Positions 55,485 to 64,000 of a stretch of DNA of 64,000 nucleotides are shown here, in pieces (position 1 is the first letter of the stretch; each line of letters opens with the position of its first letter). The stretch covers positions 5,467,195-5,531,194 of the forward strand of contig VCAZ01000022.1 of assembly GCA_005784505.1 (NCBI GenBank), read 5' to 3'. Under the pieces are notes generated by a model, which saw only the letters and a list, made by a program, of their open reading frames with translations, searched no databases and had not been told where the DNA came from. The position numbers and the translations under genes were made by a program. This DNA is from Bagarius yarrelli (Eukaryota; Chordata; Actinopteri; Siluriformes; Sisoridae).

Positions 55485-55800
55485 ATGCAGTTGACCGGCC
55501 AAGCATTAAAGGGCCATTTGAAGCGATAGCCGGTTTTCCCAATGTAATCTAAGCGATTAACTGCACACACATTGCTATAAAAGTGCCATTTCCATTAATA
55601 ACCCCTCTCACCAACCCCAAAACTGACTGAGCGCGCAGATACAATGATGCCCATTTTCGCACTCAGTCCGTTGTAGAGCGGGAGATTGGGCAGCCGCCTG
55701 GATAGGACCGGAGGGGATGCTGCTATACCGCCCTAACAAGGTGTGCCACATCATGTTGGCCTGTGGTGAGATGCACAATATTTGGTTGTGGCAATATAAC
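55485..55800 (+). pseudogene. Harbinger (HARBI1-like) transposase fragment
   Basis: Encodes RPSIKGPFEAIAGFPNVI with a stop where Gly is usual, then INCTHIAIK (normally IDCTHIAI, catalytic Asp replaced by Asn here). A deletion follows, then a C-terminal block with NDAHFRTQSVVERAIG and a CxTALTRCATSC-type end in shifted frames. The middle part of the catalytic domain is missing. Confidence 0.7.
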
Positions 55801-55829
55801 GTATAGTTGTGGCAATATAATTCCTTCTG

Positions 55830-56010
55830 CACTTTGTGCACAGCAATTCTCTGCTTAACTTCCACCTTTATGTCAGACCATTTCTTTTAAATCTCGGTTA
55901 CAGTGTGATTTTTAGATCCCAGCCCGTTGATTGCGTCTGCCAAACTCTCCCACTCCCCTTTTTTCTTTTGTTATTAATTCCAGAGAAAACGTTCCAAAGA
56001 GGATTTTTTT
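55830..56010 (-). pseudogene. Harbinger Myb/SANT-like DNA-binding protein fragment
   Basis: On minus, a KWSDIKVEVKQRIAVHK-type block (about 55885-55835) and, upstream, a GEWESLADAINGLGS-like block (about 55955-55905) match the Myb-like accessory protein of fish Harbinger elements. Stops interrupt it. Confidence 0.6.
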
Positions 56011-56020
56011 TCTTGTTTCT

Positions 56021-57004
56021 ACCTCTAATACTAGCACCTCCAATTAATTTTCTGTAAAGTTTCGTTTCTTGCTTGCTTTTGCTATTTTCTTGCTGTTTGA
56101 TTTTGCTAAAGTGGGCTCATTACATATTTAAATTAATTTATATGAGGGAGGAGACAGGGTGGGGGTTTAGTGCCGTGTGCATGTACGCTCAATTTCAAGT
56201 TTATTGGGATGTACTGAGAGAATATGTATGGGATTCTCTGCACCCAGAGTTTGATAGATCAGATGTTTTTTGTGCGTAAGCACATTTACAGCTTTTTTGT
56301 CCATACACAGTGTTTTAGTATTAATTCAATTCTTTACTTTTTTTGTTTTAGAATTTTTGAACAGCAGCTCTTAACTCGTAGCCTACTTATGTTTAAAAAG
56401 GTACAAACATTGTCGAATTTCTTCCTTTTTGTTTATGTGCCAACCAGGGAAAGTAACTATTGGTACCAAATTCGGCTGGCAAGCAGCTGCACATGGGCTC
56501 ATTTACAAGTTAAAACAAAGCAACTGCACACTTGAGCTCAGCTTTTAAGTACACCTCATGCCGAGGTCTTCATTAAGGCTGCGACTAAGCATGTTAACAG
56601 GATAGTTTGCTAATGAATACTTATTTTCTGATTGCTATTATCACACAGGCCCTAAACATGTTCTTTGCATTATATGGTTAGAATCATGCAGTGGAGAAGA
56701 GGCCCCCACCAAGGGCACAAACATAAACAAACATGGCCTCATTTTTTAAAAATGCTATAAACACAATGTACCTATTTTTTTTGCCGCCAAGAATTAAAGA
56801 ATTAGTATGTTGTGCATTCTGTTTTCAATAGAATAGTAAACAAAAAATGGATCTGTTCTGTACACGGTCTGCAGTGGATGTGTACATCATCCAATCATTT
56901 TGTTCAGTTATGAAGTATATATATGTTAGTTATCTTTAACATAATTTTTAACGTAGTTCAACAGACTTTGTCCACTGATGGGCCTATCTATCTATTATGA
57001 GACT
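56021..57004. other. No gene seen
   Basis: No recognised protein or repeat. Confidence 0.5.
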
Positions 57005-57180
57005 GTGTGGCCAAAGTTACGTAGACAAATTGAGAGTTTTGAAACCTTGGGCATTAGTATTCAGTTGTTCTGCATTACTGCTATTACAGCCTCCAGTTTT
57101 CTAATAAGCTTTCCTTTTACCTATTTAGGCATCAAGAACATTGAAGGCTGAAAACTAATGCCTAGCTAGAGGTTCTGGTG
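57005..57180 (+). mobile_element. Tc1-like left-end fragment
   Basis: ggccaaagttacgtagac, then gcattagtattcagttg and cagcctccagttttctaa, resemble the left end of the Tc1-like group whose right end lies at 7800-7842. Confidence 0.4.
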
Positions 57181-57214
57181 CAAAGTATATGTTACAGTAA
57201 AAGTGTACATTACA

Positions 57215-57640
57215 CAGGCCAAGTCAATTCATCTTTATTTATATAGCGATTTAAACAATCAGGATTGTGTCAAAGCAGCTTTACAGAATCACATCAAAAG
57301 AGACAATAGAGTGAACGCTCTGACTTCTCTGACTAGACAAAGCAGTAGGTTATTCATGCTACAGCAAAGTTTCCGTGGTCTTGTCCAGATGGCTGTCTAG
57401 AGGCAAGGTCATGTGCTGATACACCATCTGGGCTGAATACAGACTGGATCTGGTGACGACGGTGAACTCAGAATAGAAAAAAAACAGGCTTATGTTAGTG
57501 TGGAAGCCATTTGACTTGATATATAATTTATTTGTATGATATACAAATAAATTGTGTGTAAAGGGTGGTGTTCTCGGTTCCAGTTGACCTGATTATTGCA
57601 GCCTAACAATTCTTTTAAACGGGATTTGGATTCCAGCGTT
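57215..57640 (-). mobile_element. LINE 3' UTR, minus strand
   Basis: ttcatctttatttatatagcg, then ggattgtgtcaaagcagc, and near 57580 gttgacctgattattgcag, are the reverse of the LINE 3' UTR at 6440-6930. Only the UTR is present. Confidence 0.75.
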
Positions 57641-57779
57641 ATCTTGTTTATTTATAATTATTTGTTATATATAATGTTATATTTTATTGTTCAGCTGGTT
57701 TTCAGTAACAACCTTATTAAATTTTATTTGTGTTCTGTTTTGCTATTTTGTAAGAAACTCCTACTAGATTAGAATGTGG

Positions 57780-59245
57780 GCCTCCATGCACATATATTGG
57801 AAGGTGGTGGGATCATTGAGATCTGGGGACATCATTGCGATGGGGCAGCCTTGAACCATTAAGCAGATTCCCCCGGCTTCCAACTAACTAACTAGAAAAT
57901 ATAAAAAGACAGAGACGACAGGTGCCAGGGAGTCGAGGTGCAGCCTTACTCAACCTTATGACCTACCAGTAACCCTATTCCCTCCCACAAGGGGGAGGGC
58001 TAATGTAGGCACAATCCAAAGCAGTAGCCTTTTCATTACACTTAGGGGGCAGGGGCCCTAGAGAGATCACATCCCGCCAGCTGGGGTGGGGGGGTGGGGG
58101 AGTATGGAAAGAGTTGCCCAAGGACTGACACAAGGCTGTACTACTAGCTAAGGCCCTGGGCTGGGCTCCGCACCAGGGGAAGATGACCAGACCCGTGGAC
58201 CCAAGACCTAGAAAGTTTCCAGGGAAAGGGGAACACTGTACCTGCAACACTTACCTCAGTGGAAAAACACGCATGGGGCCGTCAGAGGAGCCACTACATG
58301 CGGAACTTAACCTAGCTAGGGTTCCCCAGGGGGAATCACCTAGCTCTGGTATCACCCAGCTAGTCCCTCTGCTTGACTTGATGAAAGGATGGGGGCGGTT
58401 CTGGGTCAGGAACAGACCAATGCAGAACCCATGTGGCGCAATCCTACTTCTTAGGGAAGGGGTGCCGGTGGCAAGCACTATGCCCTACCCATTCCCAGAG
58501 TCTAGATACGGGTTCCATCTGTAGGTTTTAGAACCTAGCAAATGTATTGGGAGTAGCCCAATCTGCAGCTCTACATATGTCTGCTAGTGAAGCCCCATTC
58601 GCCAGCGTTGATGTGGCGGCAACCTCTCTGGTGGAGTGAGCCTTCACCCCCAGGGTGAGGGTAGACCTCTGGTCTGGTAGGCCTTAAAGATTGCTTCCAC
58701 TATCCAGTGGGAGATCCTTTGTTTGGAGATGGCGTCACCTTTCTTCCTTCCTCCGTAGCAGATAAAAAAAGCTAATCAGAGCGTCTAAAGCTCTGTGTGC
58801 GGTCCAGGTATGCTCTCAGGGCCCATACCGCACACAACAAAGGCAGGTCGGGATTTCCCTGCTGAGGGGAATAGCTTGCAAGGTCACCACCTGGTCCCAA
58901 AAGGGAGTGGTGGGTACCTTAGGCACGTAGTCCAGCCTAGGTCTCAGGACAACGTAAGAGTCTGCCGGGCCAAATTACAGGCACGTTCTGTTGATAGAGA
59001 AGGCATGCAGGTCCCCCACCCTCTTGATCGCGGTGAGTGCAGTCAGCAGGGCCGTCTTCAGAGACAGGGCTTTAAGCTCTGCCAACTGCAAAGAGAGATC
59101 CCAATAGGGAATGAGGTGCGGTGCCGGAGGACACAACCTCTACCCCTACAGCCTCTGAGGAACCTGATCACCAGATCATGCCTCCCCACCGATCTGCCCC
59201 CTATCGTGCCGTGGCCTGCTGATACACCTTGATAGTTGCATACGG
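57780..59245 (-). pseudogene. DIRS-like tyrosine-recombinase fragment, copy 1
   Basis: The minus frames encode TALTAIKRVGDLHAFSI (box with the first catalytic Arg, about 59065-59015), VLRPRLDYVPKVPTTPF and SKQRISHWIVEAIFKAYQ (about 58710-58660). The active-site region ADICRAADWATPNTFARF follows (about 58575-58520), then TAA where the catalytic Tyr codon is expected. The long plus-strand frames here are antisense. It lies head to tail with copy 2. Confidence 0.75.
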
Positions 59246-59261
59246 CACCCCAGCCTATGGT

Positions 59262-59510
59262 CGAGTGAGTTCATTAGGGAGATGGCTCATGTTAGATGTT
59301 TTGCAGAGAAAGTTAGGGAAGCCAGATTAGGGTGGTTTGGACATTTACATTTAGGATGTAGAGAATAGGGTGAAGACAGATGATTCACTGTGGCAAACCC
59401 TTAAAAGGAACAGTCAAAAGGAGAAGAGGAAGCTGAGCTCAGGAAAGGCAGCAACAATACATGATGCAGTTCAAAAGCAAGAAGAACATAACCTTTTTAT
59501 TAGCTGCATC
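59262..59510 (+). pseudogene. LINE C-terminal fragment with RxGWFGH motif
   Basis: FIREMAHVRCFAEKVREARLGWFGHLHLGC (in two parts, about 59266-59356) resembles the conserved RLRWFGHVxRR end of another group of LINE reverse transcriptases. A basic stretch and a tail to about 59510 follow. It separates the two DIRS copies. Confidence 0.5.
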
Positions 59511-59634
59511 GAGACAGCAATTGCAAAAAAGTATAAAGTTTAGTATGAAATACTGACACATTTGTAAAGAGATTAAACAGTTACTTTTGACAAGGCTTTG
59601 TTTATTATTATTATTATTAGTAGTAGATGTAGTA

Positions 59635-59961
59635 ACGTCTCGGTTACGTGTGGTAACCCTTGTTCCCTGTTGGAGGGAATGGAGATGTTGTGTCGAGTGA
59701 CGACAGTAGGGGTCATGTTTTAAGAGCCTGAATACCTCTGACGTATTTTAAAAAATCCAAGGAAATTGGACGAGCAGATTTTGCATAGCCGGTCACGCCC
59801 GAACTTCCAGGTATAAATAGACCCACCGCGAAACTGCTCATCGTGCTGCCTGAGGAGCCGGAGACGACTCCCCTGGGATGGTCCGGTGCAGTGGCATGAG
59901 GTTCACAATGTCTCCGTTCCCACCATCAGGGAACGAGGGTTACCATAAGTAACCGAGACGT
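59635..59961. repeat. DIRS terminal inverted repeat (58 bp arms)
   Basis: Left arm acgtctcggttacgtgtgg... and right arm ...ccataagtaaccgagacgt are inverted copies with about 10 mismatches, separated by 211 bp that hold ggtataaatag (59812). A related terminus (gaactatggttacatatg, then taacctagagac) ends the copy at 63.9 kb. Confidence 0.8.
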
Positions 59962-60699
59962 TCCCTATCTGTCGTTCACTCCAACGTTGTGTTGAGTGAC
60001 GACACTAGGGGTCCTATACAACATGCCACTGAGCCAACCCGTGTCAGGGGTCTACCGAAGGTAAGTTTCGACAGGAGCTGGCGTGTCGAAGCGCAGCCTT
60101 ACTTAACCTCATGACCTGCAGTGTGTAGGAGTGCCTCATCTCCTTTCACAAGTGGGAAGGATATAGCGTAGGCGAAATCTGACACACCGGGACCGGGCCC
60201 CTCCCCCGAGGGGTGGAGGGCCCTACGGTGATCACATGCCACCATCTGGGGGGTAGTATGTAAGGAATCACCTAGGCCTGACAAAAAGAGGTAGTACAAC
60301 ATAGGGAAAGGGCCCTGCGGTGGGCTCCGCACAGGGAGAGACATCAGACCCAGGGACACACATTGTTTCTACTTATGGAGATGGTGAACACTGCACCGGA
60401 TGCCTCTTCCACAGTGGAGGATACACATATGGGGCCGCCTCAGGAGCCACTACATGCGGAGCGCAACCTAGCTTGGGTTCCTCGAAGGAAACCACCTTGT
60501 CTGGTCTCCCCCGGCTGGTCCCCTCCTCTGGATCAGCTGGGGGGTGGAGTGTGCTGTTGATGGGGAAAAAAAAAAGGTGGAACCGGGGTCAGACATTGGA
60601 ACCTTCACGGACCAAAAAGGCATATCCCTACCCCGGAGGGGAGGAACGCTGGGGACAAGCTCTACTCCTACCCTTCTCCAGATTCACGGGCACCACACA

Positions 60700-61842
60700 A
60701 GACTCTAGAGGAAACAAGTACCATTTGCATGTTGTATAACCTGGCAAATGTGTTGGGAGTAGCCTAAACCGCAGCCCTGCATATGTCTGCTAGTGAGGCT
60801 CCATTAACCAGGGCTGTTGCAGCCACCATGAGTGGCTCTCACCCCCAGGGGGCAGAGTAAGCCCCTGGCCTGATAAGCCTTGAGGATTGCTTCCGCGTGC
60901 CAGTGAGAGATCCTCTGTTTGGAGACAGCGTCCCCCTTCCACCGTCCTCCATTGCAGACAAAGCTGATCAGAGTGTCTGAAGCTCTGAGTGCAGTCTAGG
61001 TTCACCCGGAGGGCCTGCACCGGACACAACAAGAGCAGGTCAGGATTCCCCTGTTGAGGGGGAATAGCTTGCAAGGTCACCACCTAATCTCTGAAGGAAG
61101 TGGTGGGTACCTTGGGCATCCTAGGCTTCAAGACAACGTGAGCGTATGCCGGACCAAACTCCAGTCACGCCTCATTGACAGAGAGGGCTTGGAAGTCCCC
61201 TACCCTCTTAATCAAGGTGAGTGCAGTGAGGAGAGCCACCTCCAGAAGAGGGCTCTGAGTTTCACACAGACTGCAAAAGCTCGAATTGGTCTCTCTGTAA
61301 AGCCTGTAGGACCACAGGTCCCAAGAGGGAATAAGGCGTGGTGCCGGAGGGTGCAGCCTCTTACAGCCTTTGAGGAACCTGACCACCAGCTCGTGTCTCC
61401 CCACAGATCTGCCCTCTAAGGTGTCATGGTAAGCCGAGATGGCAGCCACATAAGCCTTAATGGTGGAGGTGGAAAGGTGTCCTTCGAACCCTGCTTGAAG
61501 GAAGGAGAGTATTGGCCCAATATCACACCTTTGAGGGTCCTCCCCACGGGAGGTACACCAGTTAACAAACACACACCACTTCAGGTCATACAGCCGCCTC
61601 GTGAAGGGGGCTCTAGCCTGAAGGATGGTATTTACCCCTGCGGGTGATAGATCTCTTAGATCCTCTTGCTTCCTTCCAGAGACCACCCGTGGAGGTTCCA
61701 GAGATCTGGGCGTGGGTGCCCGAGTCACTGACAACAGGACCAGCTCGGAGAACCAGGTCCTGTTGGGCCAGTAAGGCTCCACGAGCAGTGGGTGCTCCTG
61801 GTCCTTCCTGACCTTGCACAGATCTTGTGCAATAAGGAACAA
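60700..61842 (-). pseudogene. DIRS-like tyrosine recombinase, copy 2
   Basis: The minus frame from 61842 starts with the end of RNase H (EPYWPNRTWFSELVLLS), then the recombinase core-binding part (FTRRLYDLKWCVFVNWC; IKAYVAAISAYHDTL) and ALTLIKRVGDFQALSV (first Arg box, about 61200-61165). It continues in other frames: DCTQSFRHSDQLCLQW, then a VNGASLADICRAA block and TFARLYNMQ near 60730, where the catalytic Tyr is kept. The Arg of the HxxR box is lost in a small deletion near 60830. Frame breaks make it inactive. Confidence 0.8.
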
Positions 61843-62149
61843 AGCAATTTTGCTCAGGCCCTAACCCTAATCCTCTCGCCACTTCCGGGTTGGCCGTCGC
61901 CGCGAGGGAGAGACAGCTGATCGTGCTGCCGCTGCTCCAGTGACACAGAGAGGTAATCGCCTTCAAACACTTCTTCTCTCTGGCTGTCACTTGCAAAAGT
62001 TTTCGCTTTTAACGTTGCTGCTGCCGCCGTGAAGTCGCATTCGACTCCGAAAAACAGAATGATGAGCAGTTTCGTGGCCGGTCTATTTATACCCGGAAGT
62101 CCGCCTATGCAAATTCTGCTCGTCCAATTTCATTGGCCTTTTTAAAATA

Positions 62150-63174
62150 AGTTTCTATTATCTACCTTTGGTCGGTGTTATCAACAAACACACCTGTCTG
62201 GGTTTAACTCTTGTCTCCAGTCTGGTTATATGTTACACAAGCAAAGGCCAAAAGAATATTAAAAAAAGACAACAAAATGTCCAACTGTTTACGAAAGAGA
62301 AAAATTAATTTAGAATGCAGGGTATTTAACTAAAAGTGGACAAGTGAATTTTATTATTCAATCCGAGTAAATAGCTGTTTGTCTTATTCATTATCTTACA
62401 TTAATTTAGTACGTACACTATACATCTGTTAAAAACATTGCCTATTTGTTTGTATGTTTACTACAAATTACTTAGGTAATATAGAATTAGGAGGCATAAT
62501 TAACACATTTAAATATCCACAATATTACTTTTACTTCCTCTGACCCATAAATTTTGTGTTACAGACTGACTTAGCCCACCATTAAAGAATTGTGTCCCTC
62601 TTTACCACTTCAATACCTCTTTAAGAATTATGGGTAGGGTTATATGTTCTTTCATGTTCAAAACTACTCTTTTATTCATTCATCTTCTATACCCGCTTAT
62701 TCCCTAATTTGTGGTCACAGGGATCTGCTGGAGCCTATACTAGCTGCTCTGAAAGGGCGAAAGACAGGTCTGTCCAAAACCACTGTATGATAATTTGTTG
62801 TAATCATGATATTTTGTGTTGTCATGAAGGGCTGTCTAGGGACGCATTACAATTTTATTACCTTTCTTTAGTATTTGTGGCTAAATAATAATTTATGTGC
62901 ACAGTAAAATTTGTGTTTTTCTGCAATTAGCTGCCACTCTCAGTTCTAGCTACTAGACAGGAGGATTTAAACCACTGCACTTAGCTTCATGCAAAGCTCA
63001 GTGTCCAAAAAAATAAATACATAAATAAATAAATAAACCCCGTAAAACGTGCGTGCTGGATTATGAAGTAACAGACTGTGAAGTCTAAGGATGTGAATGG
63101 GTGTAAAACTTTGAGGTTAAGTGATTTATTTCAGGCATGGACACATAGTGGCAGTGTGTTAGCTGCCAGGGGTT
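62150..63174. other. No gene seen; repeat R2 fragment and (AATA)n
   Basis: At 62685-62768 lies a third, partial R2 copy (ctatacccgcttattccc; ggatctgctggagcc; ctgaaagggcgaaag). An (AAAT)n microsatellite lies at 63009-63036. Otherwise nothing is recognised. Confidence 0.55.
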
Positions 63175-64000
63175 TGGAGCGTTGCGAGTGTTATCTTTAG
63201 AAAGAGCTCTGGGGCGAGCCGGCTCACTCTCTCAAAAGGCCAATCCTTTTAGCAGACTTCATGTCAGCGGTGAAATTATTGCCGAACATGGCATAATGGG
63301 AACAAGGCTGTTCAATTTGGCTTTCATCCGCTGCCCCAAGTGGCCCCGAAGCAGGTTCTGATCATAAATAAGAAGTGACGACTCCCTTGTAAAGTGGAAC
63401 AATAGAAAAGGCTCAAAGCAGTCAAAAAGTTCCATAGAGCTGCCCTGTGGTAGAAGGTCAGATCAGCTGTTTGTCTGTTTCAGCCTGTCCAAAAGACTAA
63501 ACAGACAATAAGCAGATGGATGGTTGAGACCATAACTCTTGCTTACGAGGCCACTGGCATCTTGGTCCCAAAAGGGCTCAGGGTGCACTCTACAAGGGGT
63601 AATGGCAGCCTCCAGGGCCTTGGCATTGGAGGTACCACTTCCAGACATTTGTATGGTGGTGGGTTGGGCTATTCCGCATACATTTGTCTGGTTCTACAAC
63701 CAGGATATATCCACAATTCCAGGATCCAAGGTTCTTGTGTCACACAATCCCTACACATAACATTAGGACAGTGACTTGGTGCTATGGCGATGGCTAAGAG
63801 TTTAGATGCAGCTAGATTCCTGAAAGGAATACCCCCGAGCTTTTCAAGTTTACCAAGCTTACCTAGTTGCGCTGCCACTCATTTTATGTATTACTTCATC
63901 GATGTAATGTAATGCATTTTTTTACACAGCATTTTGTTTGCTCAGGGGAACTATGGTTACATATGTAACCTAGAGACATTTTGCGACTTGTTTGCACAGA
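63175..64000 (+). pseudogene. DIRS-like tyrosine recombinase C-terminus, copy 3, plus strand
   Basis: Encodes a degraded front (LSLERALGRAG near 63195), RRSDQLFVCFSLSKR (about 63456-63500), VETITLAYEATGI, VHSTRG (HxxR box, about 63580-63597), then, after a one-base insertion, MAASRALALEVPLPDICM and WAIPHTFVWFYNQDIS with the catalytic Tyr (about 63695). It ends at the window edge with the DIRS terminus gaactatggttacatatg (63948-63965). Orientation is opposite to copies 1 and 2. Confidence 0.75.

Larger units (their letters stand above)
55072..56020. mobile_element. PIF/Harbinger transposon remnant
   Basis: The left end (ggggcctcatgtatcaatgc, then aaaaactttgcgtatgcc) resembles the terminal region of fish Harbinger-type elements. 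A plus-strand transposase piece (55485-55800) and a minus-strand Myb/SANT-like piece (55830-56010) converge, which is the two-gene layout of this superfamily. The right terminal repeat was not found. Confidence 0.7.
59635..62150 (-). mobile_element. DIRS-like retroelement, internally deleted, with inverted repeats
   Basis: The left end has a 58-bp inverted pair (59635-59692 and 59904-59961). A second, longer pair joins the two ends: 59740-59850 against 62040-62150, each with ggtataaatag and aaattggacgagcag on opposite strands. Between them lies a minus-strand recombinase. A gag-like start (from about 61996) passes directly to the RNase H end and recombinase, so the main RT part is deleted. 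DIRS elements use a tyrosine recombinase and inverted repeats rather than an integrase and LTRs. Confidence 0.8.

Noticed and set aside
58183..61419. Long plus-strand frames as genes
   Set aside because: They are antisense to DIRS-type tyrosine recombinase on the minus strand and have no domain of their own.
1..64000. CRISPR arrays, bacterial operons, rRNA genes
   Set aside because: None seen. The tandem repeats are short, without spacer arrays, and the gene structure is eukaryotic.

Overview
The window looks like nuclear DNA of a ray-finned fish, probably an otophysan such as a catfish or characin; that group is inferred from the repeat types only. It is AT-rich, almost free of host genes and packed with decayed transposable elements typical of teleosts: L2/CR1-type LINEs, tRNA-derived SINEs, Tc1/mariner elements, a chromodomain Gypsy element, DIRS-type tyrosine-recombinase retroelements and a PIF/Harbinger remnant. 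There is no sign of bacterial or organellar sequence.

Only one host gene looks intact: a two-exon RASD-family (Dexras1/Rhes) small GTPase on the minus strand at 10290-11408, with a TATA-like box upstream and a poly(A) signal downstream. A second gene-like unit at 29109-35018 on the plus strand is the most unusual object. It has about 13 exons, nearly all joined by phase-1 introns. It encodes an N-terminal conserved domain, a Pro/Ser-rich linker built from very small exons, a core resembling an RNase H-fold (DDE-type) transposase, and two tandem Cys/His modules at the C-terminus. It carries several stop codons and frameshifts, so I call it a pseudogene or a decayed copy of a multicopy transposase-like family.

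Layout: 1-10 kb holds Tc1 and SINE remnants, an RT-bearing LINE (4.7-6.9 kb) and an L2-like LINE (7.8-9.0 kb). 10-13 kb holds the RASD gene and an unrecognised coding-like stretch. 13-22.5 kb is a cluster of LINE copies in alternating orientation. 22.5-29 kb has a minus-strand Gypsy remnant and a Tc1 element. 29-35 kb is the multi-exon transposase-like gene. 35-46 kb holds Gypsy and LINE fragments, including a LINE nested in a LINE. 46.5-51.5 kb is a nearly full-length Gypsy chromovirus with two LTRs and a 5-bp target duplication, inserted in the 3' part of an older LINE. 52-57.6 kb has LINE and Harbinger debris. 57.8-64 kb holds three DIRS-like remnants with characteristic inverted repeats.

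The elements can be read against each other. The SINE at 3.0 and 42.6 kb shares its 3' tail with the L2-like LINE ending at 8.97 kb, as expected if the LINE machinery mobilises the SINE. The Gypsy element has a 10-nt match between the sequence just after its 5' LTR and the predicted start of its own transcript, as in Tf1/sushi-type self-priming. Several LINE copies are internally deleted rather than only 5'-truncated. All identifications were made by eye from translated motifs; no database search was run.
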